From NCBI RefSeq assembly GCF_022508225.1, contig NZ_JAETXJ010000003.1:119556-183555 (forward strand): a stretch of DNA of 64,000 nt. Reading direction: 5' to 3'. The position numbers were made by a program, and so were the translations under genes. This DNA is from Desulfovibrio sp. UIB00 (GTDB lineage: Bacteria > Desulfobacterota > Desulfovibrionia > Desulfovibrionales > Desulfovibrionaceae). The notes beneath the pieces are model-generated. The model worked only from the letters and a program-made list of their open reading frames with translations, was not told where the DNA came from and ran no database searches. Of the stretch, positions 1-10,100 are shown piece after piece. Within the stretch, counting starts at the first letter, position 1. Each line of letters starts with the position of its first letter.

Positions 1-396
1 GCCAAAGCGCAGCAACAGGGGGTCGCCCTCTGCGGTCGGCTCCAGCGAGGCCACCAACACAGAGCGAGCATCGCCATTGCCCGCGCTCAGATCCATGGTG
101 GCGGCAATGGAGCGAGTGCGTGGCAGCACAAAGGCCACATCTGGATGGGCTGCCAGTTTGGCAAGATATTCAGGCGTGTATCTGCCGCTTATGACAGGCG
201 AAATCTCAAGATTGCGGGGATCGTTACGCAAGCGCTCGGTGAGGGTTTGCACCACGCCAAATTTTACGCCGTAGAGCACCAGCAGGGGAGTAAGCACTGC
301 TGCCAGCCCAAGCACGGCGCAGGCCGAGAGCAAAAATTCGTGCCAGTAGTCCTTGCAGGCCAGCCGCAGCATGGTTGTCCAGGTATTCGCCGCCAT
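1..396 (-). CDS. ABC transporter permease (FtsX/MacB/LolC-like), N-terminal part only
   Basis: Open reading frame running off the left edge of the window. The ATG lies at 394-396, two bases after the stop of the ATPase gene, so the pair is translationally coupled. The 132 visible residues begin MAANTWTTMLRLACKDYWHE, followed by a hydrophobic stretch at about residues 20-45 (FLLSACAVLGLAAVLTPLLVL) and then a soluble stretch with R-T-R-S-I-A-A-T-M. This single N-terminal membrane helix followed by an extracytoplasmic domain is the layout of type VII (MacB/LolCE) permeases. With the preceding ATPase it would form a tripartite-type export or lipoprotein-release ABC system. The rest of the gene is outside the window, so the substrate cannot be judged. 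Confidence 0.7.
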   Translation of the reverse strand, partial: MAANTWTTMLRLACKDYWHEFLLSACAVLGLAAVLTPLLVLYGVKFGVVQTLTERLRNDPRNLEISPVISGRYTPEYLAKLAAHPDVAFVLPRTRSIAATMDLSAGNGDARSVLVASLEPTAEGDPLLLRFG

Positions 397-398
397 GG

Positions 399-1214
399 TC
401 AGGCCGCCCTCCCTGTCCAGTGGAGAATAGACGCGGTGCCGCCCTTGTCCTGCTCCACGCGTACCGGCGCGAGCACAAAGCCAGCCTGACGCGCCTGCTC
501 AAGGTTGTGCGTGACCATGACCACAGTGATGCTTAACTGGCGCGCCAATTCACCAAAAAGCCGCAGCACGTTGGCCGCATGGCCGGGATCAAGCGCGGCA
601 GTGGGTTCGTCCGCCAGCACGACAGATGGCCCGTGCGCCAGCGCCGAGGCTATGGCGACCCGCTGGCGTTCACCTACGGAGAGCGTTGCCGGGTAATGCC
701 CCAGCAAGTGCCCGATGCCAAGCCGATCAACAATGGTAGTGATGGCCTCCTGACGCTTGGCAAGGGTGCCAAGGCTCTTGCAGCGAAGCACAATATTTTC
801 CCGCGCGCTTAAAAATGGCAGCAGGCCGCCTGTTTGCAGCACATAGCCAAGATGGTGCAGGCGCAGCAGGGCCAGAGCGTCGGTGCCGCCACTACGCCAC
901 GCAGCCAGAATATCCGTGGAGGCCCCGGCCTGCGGGCTGAACGCAAAACTGGCGGCGGCACTGGCGGGATGGGGCAGGTTGCCTTGCTTCGCCTCGGTCG
1001 GCTTATGTGGCAGGGCAAAACCCTCGGGTGTCATATCCGGGCTGAGGGCACAGGCCAGCATATCCAGCGCGGTGCTTTTGCCGCAACCGCTGGGGCCAAC
1101 AAGAGCCAGCAGACTGCCACGCGGGACGTCAAGCTGCTCTATGCGCAGGCGAAAGCCTTCGTCTCCGGGCCGGGTTTTGCCAATATTGCGCAGGCTGAAA
1201 ACCATGTCGGACAT
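399..1214 (-). CDS. ABC transporter ATP-binding protein, LolD/MacB-type, with an insertion
   Basis: The motifs of an ABC ATPase are all visible: Walker A GPSGCGKST, Q-loop LGYVLQTGGLLPF, signature LSVGERQR, Walker B VVLADEP and H-loop VTHN. The Q-loop wording resembles LolD/MacB ATPases. Between Walker A and the Q-loop there is an extra segment of about 40 residues (around HKPTEAKQGNLPHPASAAAS) that ordinary LolD proteins lack. The reading frame is open upstream to 1343, but ATG at 1214 is chosen because GGAG sits six bases before it; it gives 271 residues. It couples to the permease two bases downstream. A 198-bp gap separates it from the VWA gene, so whether it belongs to the srf-like operon is uncertain. 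Confidence 0.85.
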   Translation of the reverse strand: MSDMVFSLRNIGKTRPGDEGFRLRIEQLDVPRGSLLALVGPSGCGKSTALDMLACALSPDMTPEGFALPHKPTEAKQGNLPHPASAAASFAFSPQAGASTDILAAWRSGGTDALALLRLHHLGYVLQTGGLLPFLSARENIVLRCKSLGTLAKRQEAITTIVDRLGIGHLLGHYPATLSVGERQRVAIASALAHGPSVVLADEPTAALDPGHAANVLRLFGELARQLSITVVMVTHNLEQARQAGFVLAPVRVEQDKGGTASILHWTGRAA

Positions 1215-1412
1215 TAAAACTCCAAGCATTGCGGCGGGCCGCAGACTTTTGCTGTTGCCCGTCTGCGGCCCCATTGCGTGCCCGTTTGGGCCAAGACCAT
1301 GAAAAATTCTGTTTCCTGCCTGGGGAAGGGAGCCTTTTATCAAGGGCGTGTACGCTTCTGGTACTCAACCTGAATAAAAAGGCTATCTGGCGCAGGCAGG
1401 GGACACAAAGAC

Positions 1413-3392
1413 CTAGGGGAGCATGCTCAGCGGCACACGGTAAACCCAGTCGCCGGGGTTGGCCTGACCGAAGCTTTCCCAGTTGGCGCGGTCGCGGTCA
1501 TATTCCTCATAGCGGGCAAGCCGGGATTTGAGGCGGTTGATAAAGGCCGTCTGCTCGCCCACGCTCATGCGGTACCAGTCTTCCTCGCGCAGCAGCATGA
1601 CGTCGCTCTTGTAGGGCAGACCGTCCAGAAATTCGGAAAGCACGCCAAGTTCGGCCAGATTCTTGCCCTGCGAGGGCATGTTGGGATCGCGGGCCATACG
1701 GGTGGAGGCAGAAAGCACACCCTGGAAAAAGTCGCGCGCGTCAGTCTTCTTGGTGCGCTCGGCATTGTCGATGATGGCTTTGAGCTGGGCGCTCAGGTCG
1801 TTGAGCTGGTTCTTGGTCAGCAGCACGGCCACGTCAACGCAAGGGGTCTGCCTGCTCTTGGCAAGCTGGTTCAGATCCATATCTGCAATCCATGAATTTA
1901 CCACGGAAGGCGCGGCATTTTCACGCGCCTTGCCGAGGTATTCAAGCTGCATGGCATAGCCGAGGGTCGCGGCCAGATTGGCGGCCTGATCCTCCGCTGA
2001 AGCCGTCTGCGGCTTCTCGTCCTTGGGCTTGGTCATGATCTTGCCTTCGGCGGTGTTCTTGACCATATCGAGCATGCCGGTTGCCAGAGTCTTGGTGATG
2101 GCGGCAAACTGCTCCGCACCCTTGGCGGGCGTGGGTGCAGACACAACCAGATAGTTGGAGCGGTTGCCAGAAAGCTTGCTCAGCGCGCGGTAGCTCTGCT
2201 CCGCATAGGCGTGGTTGGCGTTGCCGCCGGGGCTTTTGAGATGCAGGGCGGTAATCCAGATGCCCTTTTGGCGGGCAAAGTCGTTGACTTCGCTCGGGCC
2301 CATGGCCACAGAGGCGAACTTGTCGCCGCCCTTGAGCGGGCCAGCATCGGTGATCAGCAGGATAAGGCGCGAGGAATAGTCGCCCCAGTTCAGGCCTTCC
2401 ACGGCCTTGTACACGCCAGCCAGCGAATCCTCGTTGAAGTCGTGGCTGGAAACCTTGGCTTCCTGCACTTTTGAAAGCTTGTCTTCAAGGCTTTTGCGGT
2501 CTTTTGCCGTGGCAAAATCGCTCACAACCTCGGTGGTGTATTCCAGACCGGGCGTAGCCTTGGTGCTGCTGCGAAAGGCCACAACGGCAAAGCCCACGTT
2601 GTCGGTCATGTGATCTTTTTCAATCTTGTCGTATATCTGCCGAACCACGTTCAGGCTCTGGTCGATATAGGGCTTCATGGAAATGGTGGTGTCGATGACA
2701 AGGGCAATACCGGTCTTGGGCGGGCCGTTCTTGCCGTCTTTGTTCTTGCCGTTGCCGGGGTCAATGGAGGCCACCCGCAGAAACTTGACGCCGTCAAAGG
2801 GGTCTTTCATGTCCAGTATGGGCATGAGATAAAAGCGCTTTTCAGACACCGCGCCCTGCGCGTCCGCAGGTTCGCTGGCAAGGATGGGCATGGTTTCCGG
2901 CGCGGGCTGGTTGCTCTGCCGCAGGCTTGCTGCCTGCGCTTCAAGGGCATCGAGCCTTTTTTCCATGTCTGGAGCGGAACACAGCTCGTTCAGGCCGGTT
3001 TCCGTCTTGAAAAACAGCACAGGATCGCGCCCGGTGCGCGGCGTAAACAGCAGGGTGAGCGACTGGTTCCAGTCCGTAGCCTTGGCGGCTTCCATCCAGC
3101 CCTCGGGCTGCGCGGTGGAAGCACCAACCTGAATGTACGCGTCCTTGCGGTCATAGACGTACATAACCGTAAAGGGCACCACGCTTTTGCGCACCACGGC
3201 GCCATCGGCCTTTGGCTCGGCCAGCAGGGCCGCGCCGGGATGGCTGACCACCCGCTGGAACAGCGTTTTTTTGCCCTGCTGCAACAGGGGCGCGGCAGAA
3301 GCGGTGGAAACAGTGCCAGCAAGGCAGACGCCAAGGCCCAGCACCAGCAGGGCTACAAGGCAGCAACGGCGAAACAGGGGCATGCAGTGCAT
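1413..3392 (-). CDS. Secreted VWA-domain protein of the srf-like cluster
   Basis: 659 residues. The N-terminus has a clear signal peptide (RRCC, then a hydrophobic core LVALLVLGLGVCLAG, then ASAAP), so the protein should be periplasmic. Residues about 50-105 look like a bacterial SH3-like fold (LLAEPKADGAVVRKS, then YIQVG and EGWM). A von Willebrand A domain starts near residue 227: the MIDAS motif is D234-T-T236-I-S238 (a DxTxS variant of DxSxS), with a later LLITDAGP strand. The C-terminal third is helical and not recognised. ATG at 3392 has GAGGAG six bases upstream. It follows the Sel1-like gene by 55 bp on the same strand, so it is probably the last gene of the srf-like operon. A role in metal-dependent protein binding at the envelope is inference. 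Confidence 0.8.
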   Translation of the reverse strand: MHCMPLFRRCCLVALLVLGLGVCLAGTVSTASAAPLLQQGKKTLFQRVVSHPGAALLAEPKADGAVVRKSVVPFTVMYVYDRKDAYIQVGASTAQPEGWMEAAKATDWNQSLTLLFTPRTGRDPVLFFKTETGLNELCSAPDMEKRLDALEAQAASLRQSNQPAPETMPILASEPADAQGAVSEKRFYLMPILDMKDPFDGVKFLRVASIDPGNGKNKDGKNGPPKTGIALVIDTTISMKPYIDQSLNVVRQIYDKIEKDHMTDNVGFAVVAFRSSTKATPGLEYTTEVVSDFATAKDRKSLEDKLSKVQEAKVSSHDFNEDSLAGVYKAVEGLNWGDYSSRLILLITDAGPLKGGDKFASVAMGPSEVNDFARQKGIWITALHLKSPGGNANHAYAEQSYRALSKLSGNRSNYLVVSAPTPAKGAEQFAAITKTLATGMLDMVKNTAEGKIMTKPKDEKPQTASAEDQAANLAATLGYAMQLEYLGKARENAAPSVVNSWIADMDLNQLAKSRQTPCVDVAVLLTKNQLNDLSAQLKAIIDNAERTKKTDARDFFQGVLSASTRMARDPNMPSQGKNLAELGVLSEFLDGLPYKSDVMLLREEDWYRMSVGEQTAFINRLKSRLARYEEYDRDRANWESFGQANPGDWVYRVPLSMLP

Positions 3393-3447
3393 AGTGAACT
3401 CCTCGCGGAATACAGCAATTCCAGGTCAAACTGCTCGGGGGCCGCGT

Positions 3448-4545
3448 TTATTGCCAGTTTTGCAGCAGGGAGCGCGCCTCGGCATCCCCCTTGGCCTCAA
3501 GGGCGCGGGCGTGTTCCTTCAGCGTGTCCAGTGCCGCCTTGGCCTGAGGCTGGCCCTTTTGCAGGGCCTGATCATACCAGCGCTTGGCCTGCGTGAGGTC
3601 GGCGGGGATGCTGCCGCGCGGCAGGGTGCTTGCGGGGTCGTAAAACTGACCCACGAGGAACATGGCTTCGGCGTCGCCTTTCTGCGCCGCGTCTTCCAGC
3701 AGCAAAAATGCGGCGTCGCTTTCTTCCGGCTTGGCGTCGGCCTTGCGCAAGGGCTTTGCCATGGCAAGGCTCACGTCGGGCAGTGCCTGCCCGCGCAACT
3801 GCTCCCGCGCCGAGGCCAGGGGAGAAAGCGGCTGCTTGGCGGCATCCGTACCTTGCTGTCCGGCGTCTGCGGGCTTGGGCTGGGCCTGATCAGCGCTTTG
3901 GGGCTTGTTCGCATTCTGCGTCTGCTCAGGAGGCGTAGGCAGGGGGGCTTTTTCCGGCTCGCGCAGCAGGAACCACCACGCGGCAACGCCTGCGGCAATG
4001 GCTGCAAGCACCAGCAGGACCAAAAGCCCGGCCTTGCTGCCGGATTTGCCTTCTTCCTTGCTTGCCATTTCAAGTGGGGCTTCCTGCTGCTGGGGCGCTT
4101 GCGGCTCCTCAAAAGCCAGAGGCGGCTCCGGCGATTCCAGCACTGGTTCCGGCTCCGGTTCGGGAGCGGGCGGCGCGACAGGCGGGAGAGTTTGCGGAGC
4201 GCCAGCGCCCATGCCATGCCCGCCCGCGATGTTGGAATATACGAGCGATTTTACGGCAAGGGCGCAGCTGCCCACGCCGCGCAGGCTGATACGGTAGGCA
4301 TCGAGGTTGTCCACCTCGTCCACCACCGCAGGGCCAACGGCCAGCCGCAGGCTACCTCCGTCATTATCCCAGGCATCGGGGGTGAGAAGGGTTTCGCTCT
4401 CCTGCCAGCCACGGGGGCCAAGGCATTTGCCGTCAGATGCCCGCAGCAGTGTAAAGCCGGGTTCGCTCACATCGCCTGCGTCAAATATCTCGATGATTCC
4501 GTTGCCGGGGCCGCGCCCGGTATCGGCTGAAATGCTGGCGCGCAT
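3448..4545 (-). CDS. Single-pass membrane protein with Sel1-like repeat
   Basis: 365 residues. The N-terminal ~115 residues form an unrecognised globular domain (begins MRASISADTGRGPGNGIIEI). A Pro/Glu-rich linker (about 117-157) leads to one transmembrane helix at about 172-194 (LLVLLVLAAIAAGVAAWWFLL), another charged linker, and a C-terminal domain with Sel1/TPR-like spacing (FLLLEDAAQKGDAEAMFLVG, then AKRWYDQALQKGQPQAKAAL). Sel1 repeats mediate protein-protein contacts. The start lies three bases after the SrfC stop, with AAGGAT upstream. The topology (N-terminus inside, Sel1 part outside) is inferred from position in the chain. The N-terminal domain resembles an FHA or beta-sandwich fold only vaguely, and I do not assign it. 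Confidence 0.75.
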   Translation of the reverse strand: MRASISADTGRGPGNGIIEIFDAGDVSEPGFTLLRASDGKCLGPRGWQESETLLTPDAWDNDGGSLRLAVGPAVVDEVDNLDAYRISLRGVGSCALAVKSLVYSNIAGGHGMGAGAPQTLPPVAPPAPEPEPEPVLESPEPPLAFEEPQAPQQQEAPLEMASKEEGKSGSKAGLLVLLVLAAIAAGVAAWWFLLREPEKAPLPTPPEQTQNANKPQSADQAQPKPADAGQQGTDAAKQPLSPLASAREQLRGQALPDVSLAMAKPLRKADAKPEESDAAFLLLEDAAQKGDAEAMFLVGQFYDPASTLPRGSIPADLTQAKRWYDQALQKGQPQAKAALDTLKEHARALEAKGDAEARSLLQNWQ

Positions 4546-4548
4546 GGT

Positions 4549-7173
4549 TTATCCTTTGAAGGCCTGCAAAAGTTCGCGCAGGCGGTTGTTCTGTTCAGGG
4601 TTGACGCTCTGCTGACCGTCAAAATCCACATTGGCCATAACGCTGTATGCCATGGCGCGCAGCCAGTCGGTATACCACAGGCGGTCATAGGGCGATTCTT
4701 CCTCGCCGATGCGGGGTTCGCCCCTGATTTCCTGCGGCGGATTAAACAGTGCCACGCTTTTGCCGCCAAAAACAACGGTACGCCGCGTCTGATCCTTGAA
4801 GCGTGGGTCAAAGCCCCACCAGTCCACAAAGGCGTTGATGGCATCCGCAGCAAGGCTCACCTGCTTCCACATGAGTCGTTCGCGGGCCATGTTGCTGAAT
4901 GCCGAAGAACGGCGCAGCTCAGCCTCCAGATTTTCGCGCAGCTTGCAGCGCGCTGCGGCCTGCACAAGCTCATGGCAGAACTGGTCAAGTTCCTTGGCGG
5001 GCAGGCCAAGCTGGCCCCTGACTTCCACATCGTTGCAGAGGTCGCGCAGCCGCCCTGTCCAGTGATCCATGACCATTCCGGCAAAAACCTGGGCGCTGTC
5101 CTTTGCTTCCGCATCGGCGGCGTCTGCCGCTGGCGCTTGCATTGGGGCGTCGTCGCCAAAAATGTCGCCCAGAATGTCGTTGGCGGAAACACGCGCTCCT
5201 ACAACCTGGGCAGGCGCTGCGTTCTGCCCTTCATCCGGGCTTTGGCGGGCGTTGAGGCAGATTTCGTAGAGGTCAAAATCGCGCACCTGAAGGCGGCGCA
5301 AAAATTCGCCGAAGAGCTGCTTTTCCGCAACCTTGGCCATCTGCGAAACCAGCAGGCGCGAGAGCTGCTCCTTTTGCCTGCGCAGTTCTTCCCTGTCGTC
5401 CGTGCGGTAGAAGGGCGCAAGCCCGGTGCGCAGACGCTCGCATTTTTCGGCAAGGCTGCCGCTGATCTGCTGCCGCTTGAGTTCGGGATTGCACAGGGGC
5501 CGCAGGCTCTGGCGCAGCAGGCCAACGCCGCCGTCGTTGAGCGTCATGGCAGCCTGCCAGGCCCGTTCCGGGTCAGCCACATGCTTCTGCACCAGTGGCG
5601 ATTGCATAAAGGACTGACGCACTTCTTCCACAAAGGCCTGTTGTTCCTGCCGGATGCCGGTTTCACGCCTGTCGGCGTAATCGAAAATGGCTTCGCACAA
5701 GAAGTTGGGATTGCGCAGCAAAAAGACATTATTGAAGGGGTGCGTGCCGTCCCAGTTTTGCGGCCAGTCGTGCACCTGGCCGAAAAAGTTCACCAGCGAG
5801 GATTCCAGCCGGGTTGTCCAGCGGGTTTCCACAGAGGGCGATCCGGCCTTTTTTTCAAACTCCATGTCCATCTTGGTGAGCACAAAAAAGAGCGCTGGCG
5901 CTTTGCTGGCGCGCATTTCCGGCGTTTCGCCGTGGGTGGAGCATATCCATTCATACACGGCCTGCGGCAGATCCTGCACTTCCTGGGTGCTGGGTCCGAT
6001 GCAGAGCAGCATGCTGGTGAGCTCTTTTTCTTCGCGGTAGCGCTCAAAAAGATAGGCCACCTTGCCGCGCAAAAAGAGTTCCTTGAGCATGTCCTTACGG
6101 CTGTCCAGCGCAGCGCGCAGATCGCTGAACTTGTAGCGCGCGCGGTATCCGGGAAAGTCCAGCAGGTCGGTGTGGTCAAAGAAATCGTCCGGCTTTTCAC
6201 GCATGTAGATGGTGATTTCGGCCGTGAGGGCCGTCACCAGGGCGCGCGGCAGGTCCGCCTTGCGGCCCTCAGCGCCCACAAGGGTCAGCATGTCTGTGGG
6301 CGGTTCGTTGAGGCCCTGCAACCGCGCCACGTCAATAATGCTGTTGCTGCGGGGTATGAGCGCGTCAATGGCGCAGCATGCCTCGGCAGCGTTGCCGAGC
6401 TGGCGCAAGGCCGCGCCAAGCTGAATATACACTGCCTGAAATTCCGGCACGCTGTCCCAGATCAGGCCCACAAGGCGGGCGCGGTCTTCCAGCTCCAGAC
6501 GGGGGGCCAGTTCCATGGCCCGCACCCAGTAACCGTTCTGGAGCATCTGCACTCTGGGGCGCGAAATGAAGTTTTTATTCACATAATCGCGCAGCTCTTC
6601 CACATCGTCCAAACTCATGCCGCCGGGCACGGGCGCAGACTGGGCGCGGCCTTGCAGGCTCTCCAGCTCCCTGGCGAGAGCCTCGGCATTGGGTGCGTCC
6701 TTGTGGTCGCAGTCCGCATAGTACGTATTGGCGAGCACACGGGCCACGTCAGTTTCCGAAAGCAGACGCAGGCGGATGGGGTAGGCCTCGGTAACGCCCT
6801 CGGGCGGCGTGGTGGTAAAGCGCGTGACAAGCCCCGTGGATTCCTTGCCGCCCTCTGGGTTGATATCCTTGATGAAGTTGAAGGTCTGACCGCAAAAATC
6901 GGCCAGAAGCACCTTGTCCGCATCGCTGGCAAGGGCCGAGATAAGGTAGGACTTGCCCGATTGGCTGGGGCCAAACACACCCACGCACATCTTGCGGCGG
7001 GCCGCCTGCTCGCACTTGCCGAAAAAGCGGGCCGCATGGCGCAGATCCTTTTGCAGGGCCGCGCGCTCGTTGCCCACAAGCTCGGCATTGTCCTGAAGCC
7101 ATGCCCCTGCGGAACGGGAAGTTTCCGCCAGTTCGCGGCAGTGCCGCGCTAAATCCATATCCTGCTGCTGCAT
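4549..7173 (-). CDS. srfC: SrfC-like putative virulence factor; P-loop GTPase
   Basis: 874 residues and recognisable as the SrfC family, the third member of the SsrB-regulated srfABC trio named in Salmonella. The sequence shows GTPase-type motifs: G1 G68-P-S-Q-S-G-K-S75, a G3-like D339-F-P-G342 after LLDFPGYRARYKFSD, and a G4-like T433-K-M-D436 (FFVLTKMDMEFEK). The C-terminal half is long and helix-rich, as in dynamin-like or other large GTPases, but no dynamin stalk was identified. The open frame extends to a TTG at 7185; the ATG at 7173 is preferred because GAGG lies six bases upstream. It starts 12 bases after SrfB ends. No signal peptide or membrane helix is seen, so it is predicted to be cytosolic or peripherally bound. 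Confidence 0.88.
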   Translation of the reverse strand: MQQQDMDLARHCRELAETSRSAGAWLQDNAELVGNERAALQKDLRHAARFFGKCEQAARRKMCVGVFGPSQSGKSYLISALASDADKVLLADFCGQTFNFIKDINPEGGKESTGLVTRFTTTPPEGVTEAYPIRLRLLSETDVARVLANTYYADCDHKDAPNAEALARELESLQGRAQSAPVPGGMSLDDVEELRDYVNKNFISRPRVQMLQNGYWVRAMELAPRLELEDRARLVGLIWDSVPEFQAVYIQLGAALRQLGNAAEACCAIDALIPRSNSIIDVARLQGLNEPPTDMLTLVGAEGRKADLPRALVTALTAEITIYMREKPDDFFDHTDLLDFPGYRARYKFSDLRAALDSRKDMLKELFLRGKVAYLFERYREEKELTSMLLCIGPSTQEVQDLPQAVYEWICSTHGETPEMRASKAPALFFVLTKMDMEFEKKAGSPSVETRWTTRLESSLVNFFGQVHDWPQNWDGTHPFNNVFLLRNPNFLCEAIFDYADRRETGIRQEQQAFVEEVRQSFMQSPLVQKHVADPERAWQAAMTLNDGGVGLLRQSLRPLCNPELKRQQISGSLAEKCERLRTGLAPFYRTDDREELRRQKEQLSRLLVSQMAKVAEKQLFGEFLRRLQVRDFDLYEICLNARQSPDEGQNAAPAQVVGARVSANDILGDIFGDDAPMQAPAADAADAEAKDSAQVFAGMVMDHWTGRLRDLCNDVEVRGQLGLPAKELDQFCHELVQAAARCKLRENLEAELRRSSAFSNMARERLMWKQVSLAADAINAFVDWWGFDPRFKDQTRRTVVFGGKSVALFNPPQEIRGEPRIGEEESPYDRLWYTDWLRAMAYSVMANVDFDGQQSVNPEQNNRLRELLQAFKG

Positions 7174-7185
7174 AACCATCCTCAA

Positions 7186-10100
7186 TTATCCGGCGTCGGT
7201 GACAATGCCCGTATCCAGCCAGTAGCCTTCGTCCAGTTTCAGGGTTTGCAGGCGGATTTCAAGATCGCGGCGGTCAACGCTGCGCTCCTGGCAATCCACG
7301 ATGGAATCAATGCGGAACTCGCCCTCGCTGCGGCGATCCTTGTCCGTCTCGCTGCGGATATCTTCCTCATCCAGGGCATCGGCAACGCTCAGGCTGACCT
7401 CAACCCGGTAGGGCAGTCGGCCCGAAGCACGGGAGCGGGCTTCCTCCGTGGCAAAGGTCAGCAGATGGTAGCGGGTGGTGGGCCAGCGTTCGGCATCCAG
7501 CTGTCTGTAGCCGATGGAAAGCGGCCCGCTGAAGGCCACGGCCCGGGTTTTGTCCGTACCGTCCTTGCTGTCCACATCCACGGTAAACCAGACCTTGGGG
7601 CTCTTGAGCTGGCTGTTTATGTCCATCTCGCCGATATAGCGCGCGGTGGACGTAAGCTTGAGCGCGCCGGAATCAAAGGAAAAGCCTTCCAGATGCCCAT
7701 CGGCCAGCGCACAGAGGATGGCCCCCACCACAACCGTGGTTTTGGGGTCGGTGATGCGGCCCTGCGCATCGGCAAAGGGATACCACGAGCCTGCGTGATA
7801 GCGCCGCATGGGAATGATCCTGTCTGGCGGCACGGGCAGCTTGGCAAGCACTGTGGCGATAACGCCGTTCCACGAACTGGGCCGCCCGGTGAGCAGCAGC
7901 ACATCGCAATCGTACATGTGCACCACTTCGCACAGGGCGGAAAGCGTCGAACCAAGCGTGCTGCGGATGGTTTCTTCCACTGCGGCCTGATTGACGCTGA
8001 TGGGCACATCAAGGATGTTAAAGTTCTGGATGAAGGATGCGGAACGCCGCACCATTGCCTTAACATCCCGAAGGGTTGCAGGCTGGGGGCGTGGGGCCAG
8101 TGCTGCCGGGCTGAAGCGGGGCGAATCCGCTGCGGGCTTTGCCGCAGATGGTGCGGCGTCCGCCGCCGTATCTGCAGCATCAGCCGTTTCTTCACTGCCC
8201 ACAGGGTCAGGCTCAAAAAAGTCGCCCAGCGTACAGTTAAAGACACTACCGCGCAGATCGGGATTTTCGCAGGTTGCCAGCAGCCCGAGGGCAACGGGCA
8301 CGGCAATCTGTCGCACCAGCCGCACACGGGTATTGCGGTCTTCCTGCGACATGCCGATGGAATCGCGCCCAAAAAGCTGCCCCAAAAGCGACCTCGGCTC
8401 TGCAAGCCCTTCGCGCGCCAGCGCCTGACCAATGGCCGGGATCACATGGTTGGCCACCACCTCGCGCAGCACTTCATCGCCCGCGATATTAAAGCCGTCC
8501 CTGAATTCCGTATGCGGCTTGATGCGCGCGGTGTCGCCCTCGCCGCTGGCAAGCTCAAAAGTGGTGATGGAAAGGTCGGTTGTGCCGCCGCCAATATCAA
8601 TGGAAGCCATGCGGATGCACGGATGGTTGCCGCAGGCCTCGCGCGGTTTGCCCATGAGGCGGAACAGATGGTGCGCGTCGCCGTGCTGTTTGACGGCAAG
8701 CTCGTTGTAGAGCAGCACAAGCTGCGAGCAACTGGCTTCGTCCCAGTCGCAGCGCACCTGCGGGCTTTGGCGGTAATCGCCCGTGAGGCTACGGGTTTGC
8801 AGGCGGGGCGCATACCACTGGCTCCAGCCAAGAGCGTCCCACACCACGCGCACGGCCCACGTGACCCAGCGGCGAAAAATGCGCTTCTCCGCAACGGGCA
8901 TGGCCGTAGGCACCGTAAAGATGAGCCTTCTGAGCCTGCGGGGCAGGTTGGGCAGTTCACGGCGTGCGCGCGTGGCTGGCGAATTGATGGTCACAAGGGC
9001 TTGGGTCAGAATTTCGCCCAGCATGAAGAGCATGAGCGACGAGCGCGTAAACAGCGATTCAAAAATCGGCTCAGGCTGCTGTTTTTGCAGGGCAGGGCTC
9101 TTTTTGAACATGGGGTCGTCAAAGCACGAAAGCGGCGTGCCCTGCGGGTTCAACTGGCGCGGAAACAGCCCCCGGCTGACCATGGGTTCAGACTTGCCGC
9201 CAGTGTTGTAGCGCCAGCTCTGCTGCCAGGGGCGCTCGTCCCAGAGGTAACGCTTGGGGCTGGACATGCCTGTCGTGCCCTCGGCGCACACGGCCTGCGT
9301 GGCAAGGCGGGCGGCTTCCGGCCCGATGCGCACGGCAGAAGGCCAGGCAAAGGCCGGAGTCTGGCGGCCCGAGCGGCGCGAAAGCGCATCGTTGCCAAAG
9401 GCCGCATCCACAAATTCCACACGCGTTTCAAAGGGGTCGGAATAGATGTGTTCCGGCTGGCTCAGGTCGCGCAGTTCAAGCAGGTAGCTGTCGTTGAGGT
9501 TGGTGATGCGCTGGGGCAGGGTTTCCACCAAGATGCCCGTGGTGCGTGAATTGCCGATATCCAGCACCAGATCAACATCCACAGGGGTGTCGCGGTCGGG
9601 ATTGATGACCTGAGCCGCCAGATCGTTGAGCGCAAGGCGCACAACGTCAAGCCATGTGAGGTAGGAGGCCAGATGCTCCAGCACGTAGGGGTAACCATCG
9701 TGCCATGCGCCACGCCCCCGGTGTTGCGACTGCTTCCACGCATCGTAGAGGCCGTGGAGCCATTCATCCACCCAGGCCGCGTTGAGAAACCACGAATTGT
9801 CGCGCACAAGGTGAGCCAGCATAAAATGCCCGTGGGCCGTCACATCCTGCGGAGAAAGCGCATGGTACTGCTCGCCCTGAGCGGGGCGGTCTTCCACATT
9901 TGTGTCAAACATGAGCACCACGCGGAGCTGGCCGGGGTGCCTCTCTGACCGCATGACCCGCGCCCGCGCCCAGTTGGAGGGGCCACATTCAAAGCGCTTG
10001 CCGCCGTCCGGCCAGGGCTGGTCGAGCGTGCGCAAAAAGGGAATGGGCAGCCAGTGCCCTTCCCAGGCATCCAGCGCGCGCCGGGCTTCGATGCTGTAGT

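Noticed and set aside
4972..7152. 726-codon plus-strand open frame opposite srfC, and similar ones at 2610-3596, 3187-4530 and 7246-9549
   Set aside because: They are exactly antisense to well-supported genes, carry no recognisable motif, and arise because GC-rich third positions remove stop codons from the opposite strand.
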